From Chrysemys picta bellii (lineage: Eukaryota; Chordata; Testudines; Emydidae): DNA of 64,000 nt. A program made the position numbers and the translations under genes. Under the pieces are notes generated by a model. The model ran no database searches, was not told the origin of the DNA, and saw only the letters and a program-made list of their open reading frames with translations. This document shows positions 54,563-64,000 of this stretch, in pieces. Position 1 is the first letter of the stretch. Each line of letters begins with the position of its first letter. The stretch is from the NCBI RefSeq assembly GCF_011386835.1, contig NC_088800.1, positions 53,039,439 to 53,103,438 of the forward strand, read 5' to 3'.

Positions 54563-54719
54563 TTCTGCAATGGGAGTTATGAGTACTAAGTAGGGCTTAG
54601 GATCAGGCCCTTAACCCTTACCTAGACCATGGGAAAAGATTCCTAATGGATGAAGGCCAACACCTGTTACTGGCCCTAGTCATGGTAGAACACAGAAACA
54701 CACAGTTCACAGACAGTAC

Positions 54720-54914
54720 CTTAGGGTCAGGGTTAATAGCGGTGATGCAGTTGAGCCGTACAGCGGGAATCTCCGGAAGGAGTGGGTATAGCTGGTTCTG
54801 GAGGCGACTGGTCAGTTCTTTGCTCCACCAGATAACATTTGGAAGCCATGTATGGGAGAGGTACGTAGAGATCTGCTGGTAAAAAATGGATGTTCCTCGA
54901 AGAGCTTCCTTAGC
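54720..54914 (-). CDS. Internal exon of host gene
   Basis: The exon has 195 bases, 65 codons, phase 0 to phase 0. The acceptor is acagtttgtag and the donor CCTAAG followed by gtactg. The other two frames are closed near the exon start or within it. The peptide includes GTSIFYQQISTYLSHTWLPN, then VIWWSKELTSRLQNQLYPLL and PAVRLNCITAINPD. It reads as helical with several Trp and Tyr, then a strand. It joins 40368-40544 in phase. The upstream neighbour found (59217-59406) leaves in phase 1, so at least one exon lies between. Confidence 0.75.
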
Positions 54915-54996
54915 CTACAAACAGTGACATTTGATTAAAGGCCCGGCCTTCAAGTTAACAGCGCACTGCAAGAAAGCAGCACATATTCTTTACAAG

Positions 54997-55226
54997 CAGG
55001 GCCGGCTCCAGGGTTTTGGCCGCCCCAAGCAGCCCCCCCCCCGCCCCCCCGCAAAAAAAAAGCCGCGATCGCGATCTGCGGCAGCAATTCGGCGGGAGGT
55101 CCTTCGCTCCGAGGTGCAGTGAGGGACCATCCGCCGAATTGCCGCCAAATGCCTGGACGTGCCGCCCCCTCCGGAGCGGCTGCCCCAAGCACCTGCTTGA
55201 CAAGCTGGTGCCTGGAGCCAGCCCTG
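54997..55226. mobile_element. hAT-type MITE with perfect 8-bp duplication TTTACAAG
   Basis: 230 bp, starting CAGGGCCGGCTCCAGGG and ending CCTGGAGCCAGCCCTG, flanked by TTTACAAG at 54989-54996 and 55227-55234. It is closely similar to the element at 49351 along its whole length. It lies 83 bases upstream (in gene direction) of the exon at 54720-54914, near its branch-point region. Confidence 0.88.
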
Positions 55227-55234
55227 TTTACAAG

Positions 55235-58139
55235 AAGCTTTTTATACACATGTTGCATGACTGGAGGTAAATGGGAGATGGAGGAGAGACTTTACCACAG
55301 TTCCCAATGCGCACCAGCAGTTATACGTCCAGCTTTGCCCCTGATACTAGGCTGGCTATCTTCTCCTCACCTGTCAAACCCACCAGCAGCACAACCCCTT
55401 CCCTATTTAATGATTAAACACTTGCCCAGTGTTCTCTCCAATTCAGCTTTCTACGCCCTACCCAGCCTTGCATATAAGTACAGTACGACTAAATAGGAGG
55501 CAGGCAAGTTGGGGACTAGCATGGAGGTGAGACCCTAAATTCATCATTAAGGTAGAGAGGGGGTTGCTAGCTCCAGTTGAAGGGGGATGAAAAGGGCACA
55601 GACAGGCACAGACAAGTTCTTCATCTGCTGAAGTGATATGGATGCCCAAAAGCCTGGGAGCCCTGTGTGATGGATAGTATGCCTCAGTTATTTTATACCT
55701 GGACTTTACAGCCAATTGAAGTTGTTAACGCCAATGCTGCTCTCCATAATAAAGCTTTATAGCTAAGCCAGCTAATAATTTCAGTAGTTCTGGCCAAGGG
55801 GCAATGCTATGAATCTCATCAGTGTTCTACAACCAAGGGTGACCAGTAACTTTCTTTTGGCCAGGGGGCATTCCACTTGTTCTGCAGCCCAGGGGATGAC
55901 TGCATTATATAAATCTTTGTGAAGGTGCACTGCTTTTAATTATAACCAGATTCTGCCTTTCTGAAGCTTGGGGGGGGGGGGGAACTATTTTATTAAGGAG
56001 ACCATAAATCAGTCTAATGCTGTATAATATTCACTTAAGAAACCTTTCATGGGGCTATTTTGCAGGTCTGAACAGTGGTATTCATTTGATTTTTTAATAA
56101 GATTTGTTATTAAAAACACTGAAATCCAATCTTCGTTCTACACTTTTGGGAAGTTACAGATCTCTTTAGTTTCCTCTCTAAACTTGTTGAGAACCAATTT
56201 GGAGGGACAACTAGGGGTGCCAGAGAGAAGACTTTTCCCAAATGGGGTCCAGCCAATAGGGTCCAGTTTGTAAATGATCAGGATTAATGGTTATGCAAAA
56301 TATCTTCTCTCTAGCATCTGTTCAGGTACCTTCAAACACAAGCATAAACTGTAAAGATCTCAGACTCAATCCTCAGCTCATTCAATGACAGAAACTCCAT
56401 GGAAGTTATTTTCATACACCACAAAATTGTTTAGTGTTTGCAAGCGTATAGAAAACAACCAGGTTGCTTTGTTTACTGGTAGCCTGCCTAACTGGAATCA
56501 CCATTTAAATTCTTAAGAAGCATGTGTCATAAAAATCAGACATGCCTCTAAATGCATCTTGTTTATCAGGATGCAAAGGTTACAAGAGATAAATGTATAA
56601 TCATTTGTTCTGACAACTCCAGGACCCTGATCCATATAAGGAATGGGTAAACTTGTCTCGTTTCAATCACTTGTTCGGAAGGGGGACAGGAACTGGCATT
56701 CCAAAAGCTACCAAAGCTGATGACAGAGGGGGATAAATTTTGAAGATTTGCTTGATTTATAGAAATAGATTTAAAAACAAAAGATGCTGTCATAGTTGAG
56801 CAATCGAAAGGTTGACCTGCCCAAGACAGCAGTTCCTTCCTTGAGGAGCCTGTTGTTATATTTTTATTAAGAAACCATTAGACCTTGGGCTAGAGAAATA
56901 AAATCTGACAACAACAAAAGACATGCAGCTGCCAATGAAATGCCCAGTAAACAGAAAGCAGAAGACTCAGGGGATTGGAATGGAGAGTGTGTCCTTTCTA
57001 GGTTGGTAGTGCCTGAAAAAAACCATTAGCATATATGTGAAATGAATAGGACAGGTCAGTCCAGTTCACAGTGGCCAAATGTCCACCTCTGCAGTCTGAG
57101 CTAACTACTATTATTATTACAAGTGTGGCAGGGCACCATCCTCAAGCACAACCCTTTGTGGCACAGTGTGGTCTTGCAGGTCCTCTGCCTGCTTGGACTC
57201 TCTCTCTTGCAGTCTTGCAATTGCAATGATTTACTGCCAGTCCGGACAACTTAAATCAAGATTCCTCCTCGGGGGGGCTGATTTATTATTTTTCATGGTA
57301 TAAACTCTTTAGCCCCTCAAGTCTACCCTTCCTTTGGGAGCTGGCTGCTAAGACCAATAAGCCTCCTCACCTAAGTTCAGGAGTCCCACAGGCCTTCTCC
57401 CAGTGCCTATGTTAATAATTCAGTCCTTCCAGCCCTGCACTGAGAAAGTTCAGCAGCAGTGATCTCCCTCATGGGCCTGTGTCTCTGGGAGCACCTCTTC
57501 TTCTGAGCCTCTTCTCTCTAGGAACAACCCTCTCAACTGAGCTATGGCAGCCCATTATCAGGCCAGATGCTCATTAGTCAATTAGCTGCCAACCAGCCAT
57601 CTAGGCAGTTAATTACTACAGGTTGGCCAAGATGGGCTTGTTCTCCTTAAAGAAGGCCTCCATAGTTAGATTGGGCCCTGACTCCTCTTAAAGGAGCAGC
57701 CAACTGGTGACTCAAAGACTACTGTCACCACCATAGCTGGCCTCCTTGTTGGCAGTCAAGCCAAGGCGACAAGAAATGCAAGGCCCAATGGGACTGAATG
57801 TCCTGCTCAACCAATGAGTGGTCCCACCACGTCACGGGTGGGGAATATTAGTGGGCGAGCTGAGGGAAGTTAACACTTGCTCTGTGGACTGAAATAGGTC
57901 CTCAGCTTCCGGGACCAGGAATCCACTGCCTTTCAACACTACATTCATGAAACAATATTAAAAGAAAAAAACATCACAGTCCATTATGGCTAACTTGATG
58001 TGAATCAGATACTACTGCTATGGGCTCAACAGACCGATACATAGACAGTCAGACATTTTCTCTTTGGTAACATGGGGGCACTAAGTGTATCCAATAGTTT
58101 GCACAGCCAGTCATGTGTCTGTTCGCCATACTGTTGGAA
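55235..58139. other. Intronic sequence, no exon accepted
   Basis: At least one host exon (phase 1 in, phase 0 out) is expected between 54915 and 59216, but I could not identify it with confidence. A 13-base G run lies at 55970-55982. Confidence 0.4.
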
Positions 58140-59130
58140 AGGCATAACAAGTGGGGTTCTGCAGGGATCTGTTTTGGGACCGGCTCTGTTCAATATCTTC
58201 ATTAATGACTTAGATATTGGCATAGAAAGTACACTTATTAAGTTTGCAGATGATACCAAACTGGGAGGGATTGCAACTGCTTTGGAGGACAGGGTCATAA
58301 TTCAAAATGATCTGGACAAATTGGAGAAATGGTCTGAGGTAATCAGGATGAAGTTTAATAAAGACAAATGCAAAGTGCTCCACTTAGGAAGGAAAAATCA
58401 GTTTCACACATACAGAATGGGAAGAGACTGTCTAGGAAGGAGTACGGCAGAAAGGGATCTAGGGGTTATAGTGGAACACAAGCTAAATATGAGTCAACAG
58501 TGTGATGCTGTTGCAAAAAAAGCAAATGTGCTTCTGGCATGTATTAACAGGTGTGTTGTGAGCAAGACACGAGAAGTCATTCTTCCGCTCTACTCTGCTC
58601 TGGTTAGGCCTCAACTGGAGTATTGTGTCCTATTCTGGGCACCGCATTTCAAGAAAGATGTGGAGAAATTGGAGAGGGTCCAGAGAAGAGCAACAAGAAT
58701 GATTAAAAGTCTTAAGAACATGACCTATGAAGGAAGGCTGAAAGAATTGGGTTTGTTTAGTTTGAAAAAGAGAAGACTGAAAGGGGACATTATAGCAGTT
58801 TTCAGGTATCTAAAAGAGTGTCATAAGGAGGAGGGAGAAAACTTGGTCACCTTAGTCTCTAAGGATAGAACAAGAAGCAATGGGCTTAAACTGCAGCAAG
58901 GGAGGTTTAGGTTGGACATTAGGAAAAAGTTCCTAACAGTCAGGGTGGTTAAACACTGGAATAAATTGCCTAGGGAGGTTGTGGAATCTCCATCTCTGGA
59001 GATATTTAAGAGTAGGTTAGATAAATGTCTATCAGGGATGGTCTAGACAGTATTTGGTCCTGCCATGAGGGCAGGGGACTGGACTCGATGACCTCTCGAG
59101 GTCCCTTCCAGTCCTAGAATCTATGAATCT
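58140..59130 (+). mobile_element. CR1 LINE, older subfamily, long open frame
   Basis: Begins in ORF2 at [20 protein letters not shown] and keeps one open frame to the natural stop at 59044-59046. Catalytic FADDTKLGG, then [60 protein letters not shown] and [20 protein letters not shown] are all present. The 3' UTR ends gtcctagaatctatgaatct, the tail of a different CR1 subfamily from the copies at 12.4 and 41.7 kb. The N-terminal polymerase half and the endonuclease are missing, so it is dead in spite of about 300 open codons. Confidence 0.88.
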
Positions 59131-59216
59131 ACTAATAAAAGAACTATGGATTACTCAAGCTAAGAACATTAAAATGTCGAGCTGTCCAGGTGCTAGACTT
59201 TAATTTTGACCATGAC

Positions 59217-59406
59217 CTTGTGCATTCTTTTGCAGATGATCTAAAAAATGTAACAGCTCATATTGTCCTTGAATCTCACAACCAACAAAGTCATTTCCCT
59301 GGACAACAGAGTGACCATAAGATTTTGCACACCAAATTAAGCTAAGCCCCTGTGACTGATTGTCATTGTTTCCATAAGAAACAACTAGAACGAGGAATGT
59401 TAACTG
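59217..59406 (-). CDS. Internal exon of host gene
   Basis: The exon has 190 bases, phase 0 in, phase 1 out. The acceptor region acaatattcctctcttgcagCAG is very strong, and the CAGCAG means the splice could also fall three bases later, adding or dropping one Gln. The donor is GCACAAG followed by gtcatg, an unusual +3 C. The peptide has QLTFLVLVVSYGNNDNQSQG, then LSLIWCAKSYGHSVVQGNDF and YELLHFLDHLQKNAQ. That is a buried hydrophobic strand, a second strand and a helix, consistent with a globular alpha/beta fold. It matches the phase of 61785-61940. Confidence 0.72.
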
Positions 59407-60031
59407 CTGCAAGAGAGGAATATTGTTATCTCATGTTGCCAGGTAAGATGCTACACATTAGCACTGCAGCAAGAGACTAGAGCTGACAGTTTGAACAGTG
59501 AAATCTGCCAGCTTTCTCTCCAGCAATAGCTGAGGTTGATAAGGAGAACAATAAGAGAGGCAGCAGTGAGTTGCTTTTGTTTTCATTGTCTCCACTGCGG
59601 CTGACATTTAAAAAAGATTTTAGTGGTTCCCATCAGCTTACATCGCTGACAAGGGAACCAAGAGCCGCTGTACATGTGTCTGAAGAAAACAGGAATAACA
59701 AAGGCAGTGTTGTAGGGAAGGCATATGCTGGAGCCTCTGTAACAAGAGGAAACCTCTAATAAGAGGAAACATCAGTAGCACACAGGCCCAGTTTAAGGAA
59801 CACCGGCCAGCTGGCTCATGTGTTCACCGCTGTGTGTATTAGCTGAACTGGGTTCCAATGGCAGTGCATGCAAGCAGGGTGGTAGGATTGGTCAGTGATT
59901 TATTTCTGTGACTGGAAGCTCTATGCAGCACATTCAGGCAATGTGAGATAAAAATCAACCCCCTTCCCTGACCTCACCAAATGTTCGAAGCAGCCTAAGC
60001 CTGGAGTTTGCAAAATACATTCAATTATATG

Positions 60032-60351
60032 CAGAGGTGAAAGTAAGATGGTACGGTCTGGTATGGCATACCAGCAAGAGCCTGTATGCCGTGCCGGACT
60101 GCACTGGCTTCCGCAATGGGGATTTAAAGGGCTCTGGGCTCCCCGCCAACGGGGAGCCCAGAGCCCTTTAAATCCCACCTGCAGCTTGGCGCCCGGGCTG
60201 GGGCCGGGATTTAAAGGGCTCGGAGCTCCCTGCCACTGTGGGGAGCCCAGAGCCCTTTAAATCTTGAGAGGCCATGCCTCTTCCGGATGAGTCCACGCAC
60301 CCCTCAGGACTCCAGCAGTACCGGTAAGTCCTGTAAATTACTTTCACCCCG
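60032..60351. mobile_element. hAT-type MITE with perfect 8-bp duplication ATTATATG
   Basis: 320 bp, starting CAGAGGTGAAAGTAA and ending TTACTTTCACCCCG, flanked by ATTATATG at 60024-60031 and 60352-60359. It contains a perfect 27-bp hairpin (60119-60145 with 60150-60176, 4-base loop) and a second partial copy of the same stem at about 60207-60263. No coding capacity. The related ggtgaaagtaa ends are typical of a hAT MITE family. Confidence 0.82.
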
Positions 60352-60359
60352 ATTATATG

Positions 60360-61784
60360 ACACCAGATGGGACTTTTGAGTTTGCTCAGTGTTAACTAAT
60401 TTCAACACTCTGATCAGCTCCGTGGCTGGGGTGAACAGATAGTATCAAGGCAAGGGAATGTGGGGGGAAGGGGGAAAGTCTCTTTACCACCCATTTGTTT
60501 GTGTTTTAAAGCATTTATCTTGGATCCACTGGACCTAAGGCGGAAATCATTGTGATACCCTTAGGCAGTTTAGCAGCTGCATCTCCTCACCCACCCGGCT
60601 GCTTTTCCCCACAATGTCCAGGCATCACCAGGAGGGTTGCTTATTGTCTCTTGTGCAGTGTTTTAATCATGACATTAGTTGTCAGTGTCAATCACATATC
60701 TGTGAAGCTTTGTAGCTACAGCTGTCACATTCCAGTCTAACTTTATGATACTTCATGGGGAATTTAGTCTTCCCTGCTCACAGGCAGCCAGTTCCTCAGC
60801 TGTGGATGAGGAGCACTCACTCCATCTGAGCAGCAGAATGGCCACATTTGCACCCCCTCTCCTTTGATCCAGAGCTTGTGATGTGCCAGGCTGGATCTCC
60901 GGTGCAAGTTAGAACAGCGTGAGGGCTGCTCATGGTCATTCTGGCAGCCAGGGATTTCCAGGATCCAGCCATGGCCCCTTTTCCCTGGCTGCATCAGCAG
61001 CCACTAAGTGGGGTTGCGCAGAAGCTGTGACTGTGGCTCTGTGTCACTCAAGCACCCCCTGTGACTGAGGAATCTGCCACTGGCTAGCTACACCATCTTT
61101 ATGGCTGCTTTGTGCCACCAGAGAGCCACCAGTCCTCCCCAACCAAGGGTCAGTGCCTCAGCAGTGATATACAGAATGTTCATTCAAACATGTGGCCTTC
61201 AGGAGATAGGAGACACCATGGAAACGTGTGTTTCCCAAATGTTCTTGGTACATCATTCAGTAAGAAAATGGTTAAGAGGACTAGATTACCACCTAATATT
61301 GAACTAACCAGGAACAGAAGCCAGAATTTAACAGCAAGACAATATGCCCTCTTAAGCAACATTTTCACATAGTAAAAATACAACCACAAAACCACCCTTC
61401 AAGTCAAACAAGCTTTCCCTCTTTGATTGCTGGATAAAGATTTCTACACTGGGTATTGACAGCCACTGGAGATATATTGGCCAGCTAATGTGCAGCAAAC
61501 AGACAAAAGGTCATTGATGTATGGGGATGGATTCTGAGTTGCAGATTTCAAACTCGGCACAGGTGAGAAGAGCAGAGTGAGTAGAATAGAGTGGCTGTAA
61601 GTCACCTGTCTGCTCCCACAATCCTGAGCTGGCAGCCCCTTGACTGATTTAGAGCAGCCTACGGACTGTTCTAAACTACGCTGGCTCCCAGGGGTCTCAG
61701 CTAGAGTTCGGATATTCAAATCTGGCTCTTAATAAATACCAGGGCATTTCTGGATAATGGACATGTCAAAGTGTTGCCACTCAC
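60360..61784. other. Intronic sequence, nothing seen
   Basis: No exon or element recognised. Confidence 0.45.
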
Positions 61785-61940
61785 TTTATGCTTCCGGATC
61801 TTGGTGCTGTTCTGTGCCGGAGATTCGTCTGCTGGAATTAGGCAAGCGTAGAGTGCCAGCCCATCCTCTCGCCAGACCTGCTGCAGACCCAACACCTGAA
61901 ATGGGGCTTTGAGCCCACCTTTCACTTTCGAGGGAGGTAC
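61785..61940 (-). CDS. Internal exon of host gene, most 5' one found
   Basis: 156 bases, 52 codons, phase 0 to 0. The donor CATAAA followed by gtgagt is strong; the acceptor caaatgaatttacag is moderate. An alternative acceptor (ccctttccgaaaag) would start the exon at 61993 in phase 1 and add 17 residues that also look protein-like. The peptide includes GGLKAPFQVLGLQQVWREDG and LALYACLIPADES, two beta strands with a Trp between them, then a basic tail KIRKHK. No family recognised. The gene's start lies beyond 64000. Confidence 0.65.
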
Positions 61941-61993
61941 CTGTAAATTCATTTGAACAGATGCTTTCACGTTACACACAGCTGCATGATGGC

Positions 61994-62786
61994 CTTTTCG
62001 GAAAGGGAGTGACAATAGCCCTTCATCTCACTCGGCTGCTTTTGAGTGGAGACAGCTTGTACCTAGCTTGACAAATGGAATAGCTAAGGTTTAGCCAGCA
62101 GTAACTTTATAAAGGCCAAATTAAATAGGAATAGTAGGTGGTGGTAGATCATGGGATTTATCTTCCCAGGAAGGACCCCCGTAACCTGCAAGCTCTGCAC
62201 TCAGTCAGCTATGCAAGAGCAAGAGAGACGTGCTGCTTGTATTAGCTCCCTAGCCTAGCAAGAAATGAGAACAGAGAGTCCCTTACTTAGCCCACAGCAG
62301 CACTGTACGCTGCCTTTATTAATGATAATGAGATCAATACAATCTCTGCTCAAAATCAATGCTAAGTGATTATGCCATTATAAGGAGCTAGCACAAGGTT
62401 CTTTAATAAGCCTTCATATTCCCCAGTAATGATCAGTAATAGTCACAAATGCATCAGTCACTTTCCTGTTTTACTTAGAGCAAGGCTGTTTTTTTTAAAC
62501 AGATTATATTTTTTGTTGCAGAGGGAAATATTCTATTTTTTAACGTACAGATTTAATCTGAAATGAGAAGGACATAAAACCAGCCTGATAATGAACACCA
62601 GGTATCAAGAATATCAGTTTATTTCCAGAGACAGAGCTCTGGATTCATAAACTCCTTATTGGCCAAGGCAAGAGTGGTAAGGCTCATAAAATCCTGCTGA
62701 AGTATGATGAATTTCAGCACATGGATTGCAGTGAGAGACCTTGCTATTCACGGTGGGAAGGAGACAAAAAGGAGCCCTGACAGGGA
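61994..62786. other. Intronic sequence, nothing seen
   Basis: AT-rich, without recognisable exons or elements. Confidence 0.45.
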
Positions 62787-63530
62787 CATAATAACATAAG
62801 AACAGCCATACTGGGTGAGACCAATGGTCTGTCTAGCCCCGTGTCCTGTCCGCTGACAATAGCCAATGCCAGGTGCTTCAGTGAATGAATAGAACAGGGG
62901 CAATTATCAAGAGATCTATCCCCTTTCACCCAGCCCCTGTTTCTGGCAGGCAGAGGTTTAGGAACACCCAGAACATGGGGTTCCATCCCTGACCATCTTG
63001 GCTAATAGCCATTGATGGACCTGTCCTCCTTGAACTTATCTAATTATTTTTTTAACCCAGTTATGCTTTTGGTCTTCACAACATCACCTGGCAATGAGTT
63101 CCACAGGTTGACTGTGCATTGTGTGAAGAAATACTTCCTTTTGTTTTAAAACTTCTGCCTATTGATTTCATTGGGTGACCCCTAGTTCTTGTGTTATGTG
63201 AAGGGGTAAATAACACTTCCTTATTCACTTTCTCCACAGCAGTCATGATTGTATAGACCTCTATCACATCCCCCCTTATTCGTCTCTTTTCCAAGCTGAA
63301 CAGTCCCAGGTTTTTAATCTCTCCTTGTATGGAAGCTGTTCCATGCCCTTAATCATTTTTGTTGCCCTTCTGTGTATCTTTTCCAATTCTCATGAATCTT
63401 TTTTGAGACAGGGTGACCAGAACTGGATGCAGTATTCAAAGTGTGGGAGTACCATGGATTTATATAGAGGCATTATGATATTTACTGTCTTATTGTCTAT
63501 CCCCTTCCTAATGGTTATTAACATTCTGGA
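62787..63530 (-). mobile_element. CR1-type LINE 3' end, minus strand
   Basis: Minus-strand reading gives the CR1 ORF2 C-terminal motifs in order: IIMPLYKSMVLPHFEYCIQF (63390-63520), a decayed middle, and MEKRRIRGDVIEVYTIM (63240-63294). The 3' UTR follows, ending (at 62790 in plus coordinates) with the reverse of gacccagtatggctgttct. It is the same subfamily as the CR1 at 53130-54562. Confidence 0.82.
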
Positions 63531-64000
63531 AAATGGAAAACACCAGGAAAGAGAGACAGCAGCAAGAGGAGGAAGCGGCAGCAGGAGACCTGAGAGCTTG
63601 GGCGTGGGGGAGAGGAGAGAGAAGGGAGACGCAATGGGAAAAAGACAGGGAGAGCAGCCACAGAAGAGAGTGGCAGCCTGGGTAAGGCCAGAGTCACTGA
63701 CTTGGATCATGTACCATATGAGATGAAAAAAACAGTCAACTTTTGAATTATGAGGCTCTAATTCCATCTCTGGGCCCTGGTGACTGCACAAGCCGCTTAC
63801 TTTATGTTCCCAGGGTTTATGCCATTGCTGGGATCTCTAGATGGATTTATAGACCCTGCTGCTTATTCCATGTGTAACATAAAGCTATTCCAAGTGACAG
63901 AAATGCCTTTAAAAATACACTCTCAATACAGAGTTTGGCCACATTTCCAACCCCCTGCGTGGAGTAGTTGCATCATTGGGAATAGCACTGCCCCTGCCTC
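63531..64000. other. Intronic sequence, nothing seen
   Basis: A purine-rich stretch at 63540-63680 and no recognisable exon. Confidence 0.45.

Noticed and set aside
56566..56793. 75-codon minus-strand frame, a possible missing host exon
   Set aside because: The composition is plausible, but neither a convincing acceptor nor a donor with the required phases could be placed.
1..64000. tRNA, rRNA or CRISPR-like arrays
   Set aside because: No cloverleaf with A and B boxes, no rRNA blocks and no regularly spaced direct repeats were seen. The repeated phrases all belong to dispersed retroelements.

Overview
This is a stretch of vertebrate nuclear DNA. It has no bacterial-style operons, it has spliced exons with consensus splice sites, and it is dense in transposon remains. 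The mix is CR1 LINEs with intact-looking 3' tails, DIRS-type retrotransposons with a tyrosine recombinase, Penelope-like elements (PLEs) with a GIY-YIG endonuclease, hAT and PIF/Harbinger-type MITEs, and solo LTRs. That combination best fits a non-avian sauropsid, most likely a turtle. The lineage is an inference; the repeat families are read directly.

One host gene appears to run through the whole window on the minus strand, so its 5' side is at high coordinates. I find eleven well or moderately supported internal exons: 61785-61940, 59217-59406, 54720-54914, 40368-40544, 36694-36838, 33165-33480, 31213-31319, 26586-26755, 25920-26074, 10978-11101 and 1796-1972. A twelfth candidate at 48779-48895 is weak. 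Reading phases agree across most neighbouring pairs and break at two (59.2 to 54.9 kb and 26.6 to 26.1 kb), which suggests missed small exons. Several exons encode what look like degenerate nucleoside-diphosphate-kinase (NDK) folds without the catalytic Asn-x-x-His-Gly motif. I do not recognise the gene by name. Neither the first nor the last exon is in the window.

Everything else is intronic. The largest block, about 12.1 to 25.0 kb, is a nest of DIRS-like elements. An older minus-strand copy (14755-24987) is split inside its reverse transcriptase by 6.5 kb made of a short terminal-repeat stub, a deleted plus-strand copy and a nearly complete minus-strand copy (18211-23860) whose terminal inverted repeats are identical over 41 bp. 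Next to it, a 2.4-kb CR1 (12355-14719) has landed inside another DIRS stub. A PLE with about 560-bp inverted terminal copies lies at 5.9-8.0 kb, and three smaller PLE-type pieces lie at 25.3, 27.2 and 52.4 kb. The PLE pieces share a hammerhead-ribozyme-like core.

The right half holds clean cut-and-paste and LTR insertions with target duplications that can be read: hAT MITEs at 36.9, 46.3, 49.4, 55.0 and 60.0 kb (8-bp duplications), a Harbinger-type foldback MITE at 4.0 kb (TTA), a solo LTR at 38.1 kb (ATTAA) and a solo LTR at 53.3 kb inside a CR1 (AGGTG). None of the transposon reading frames is intact from end to end.
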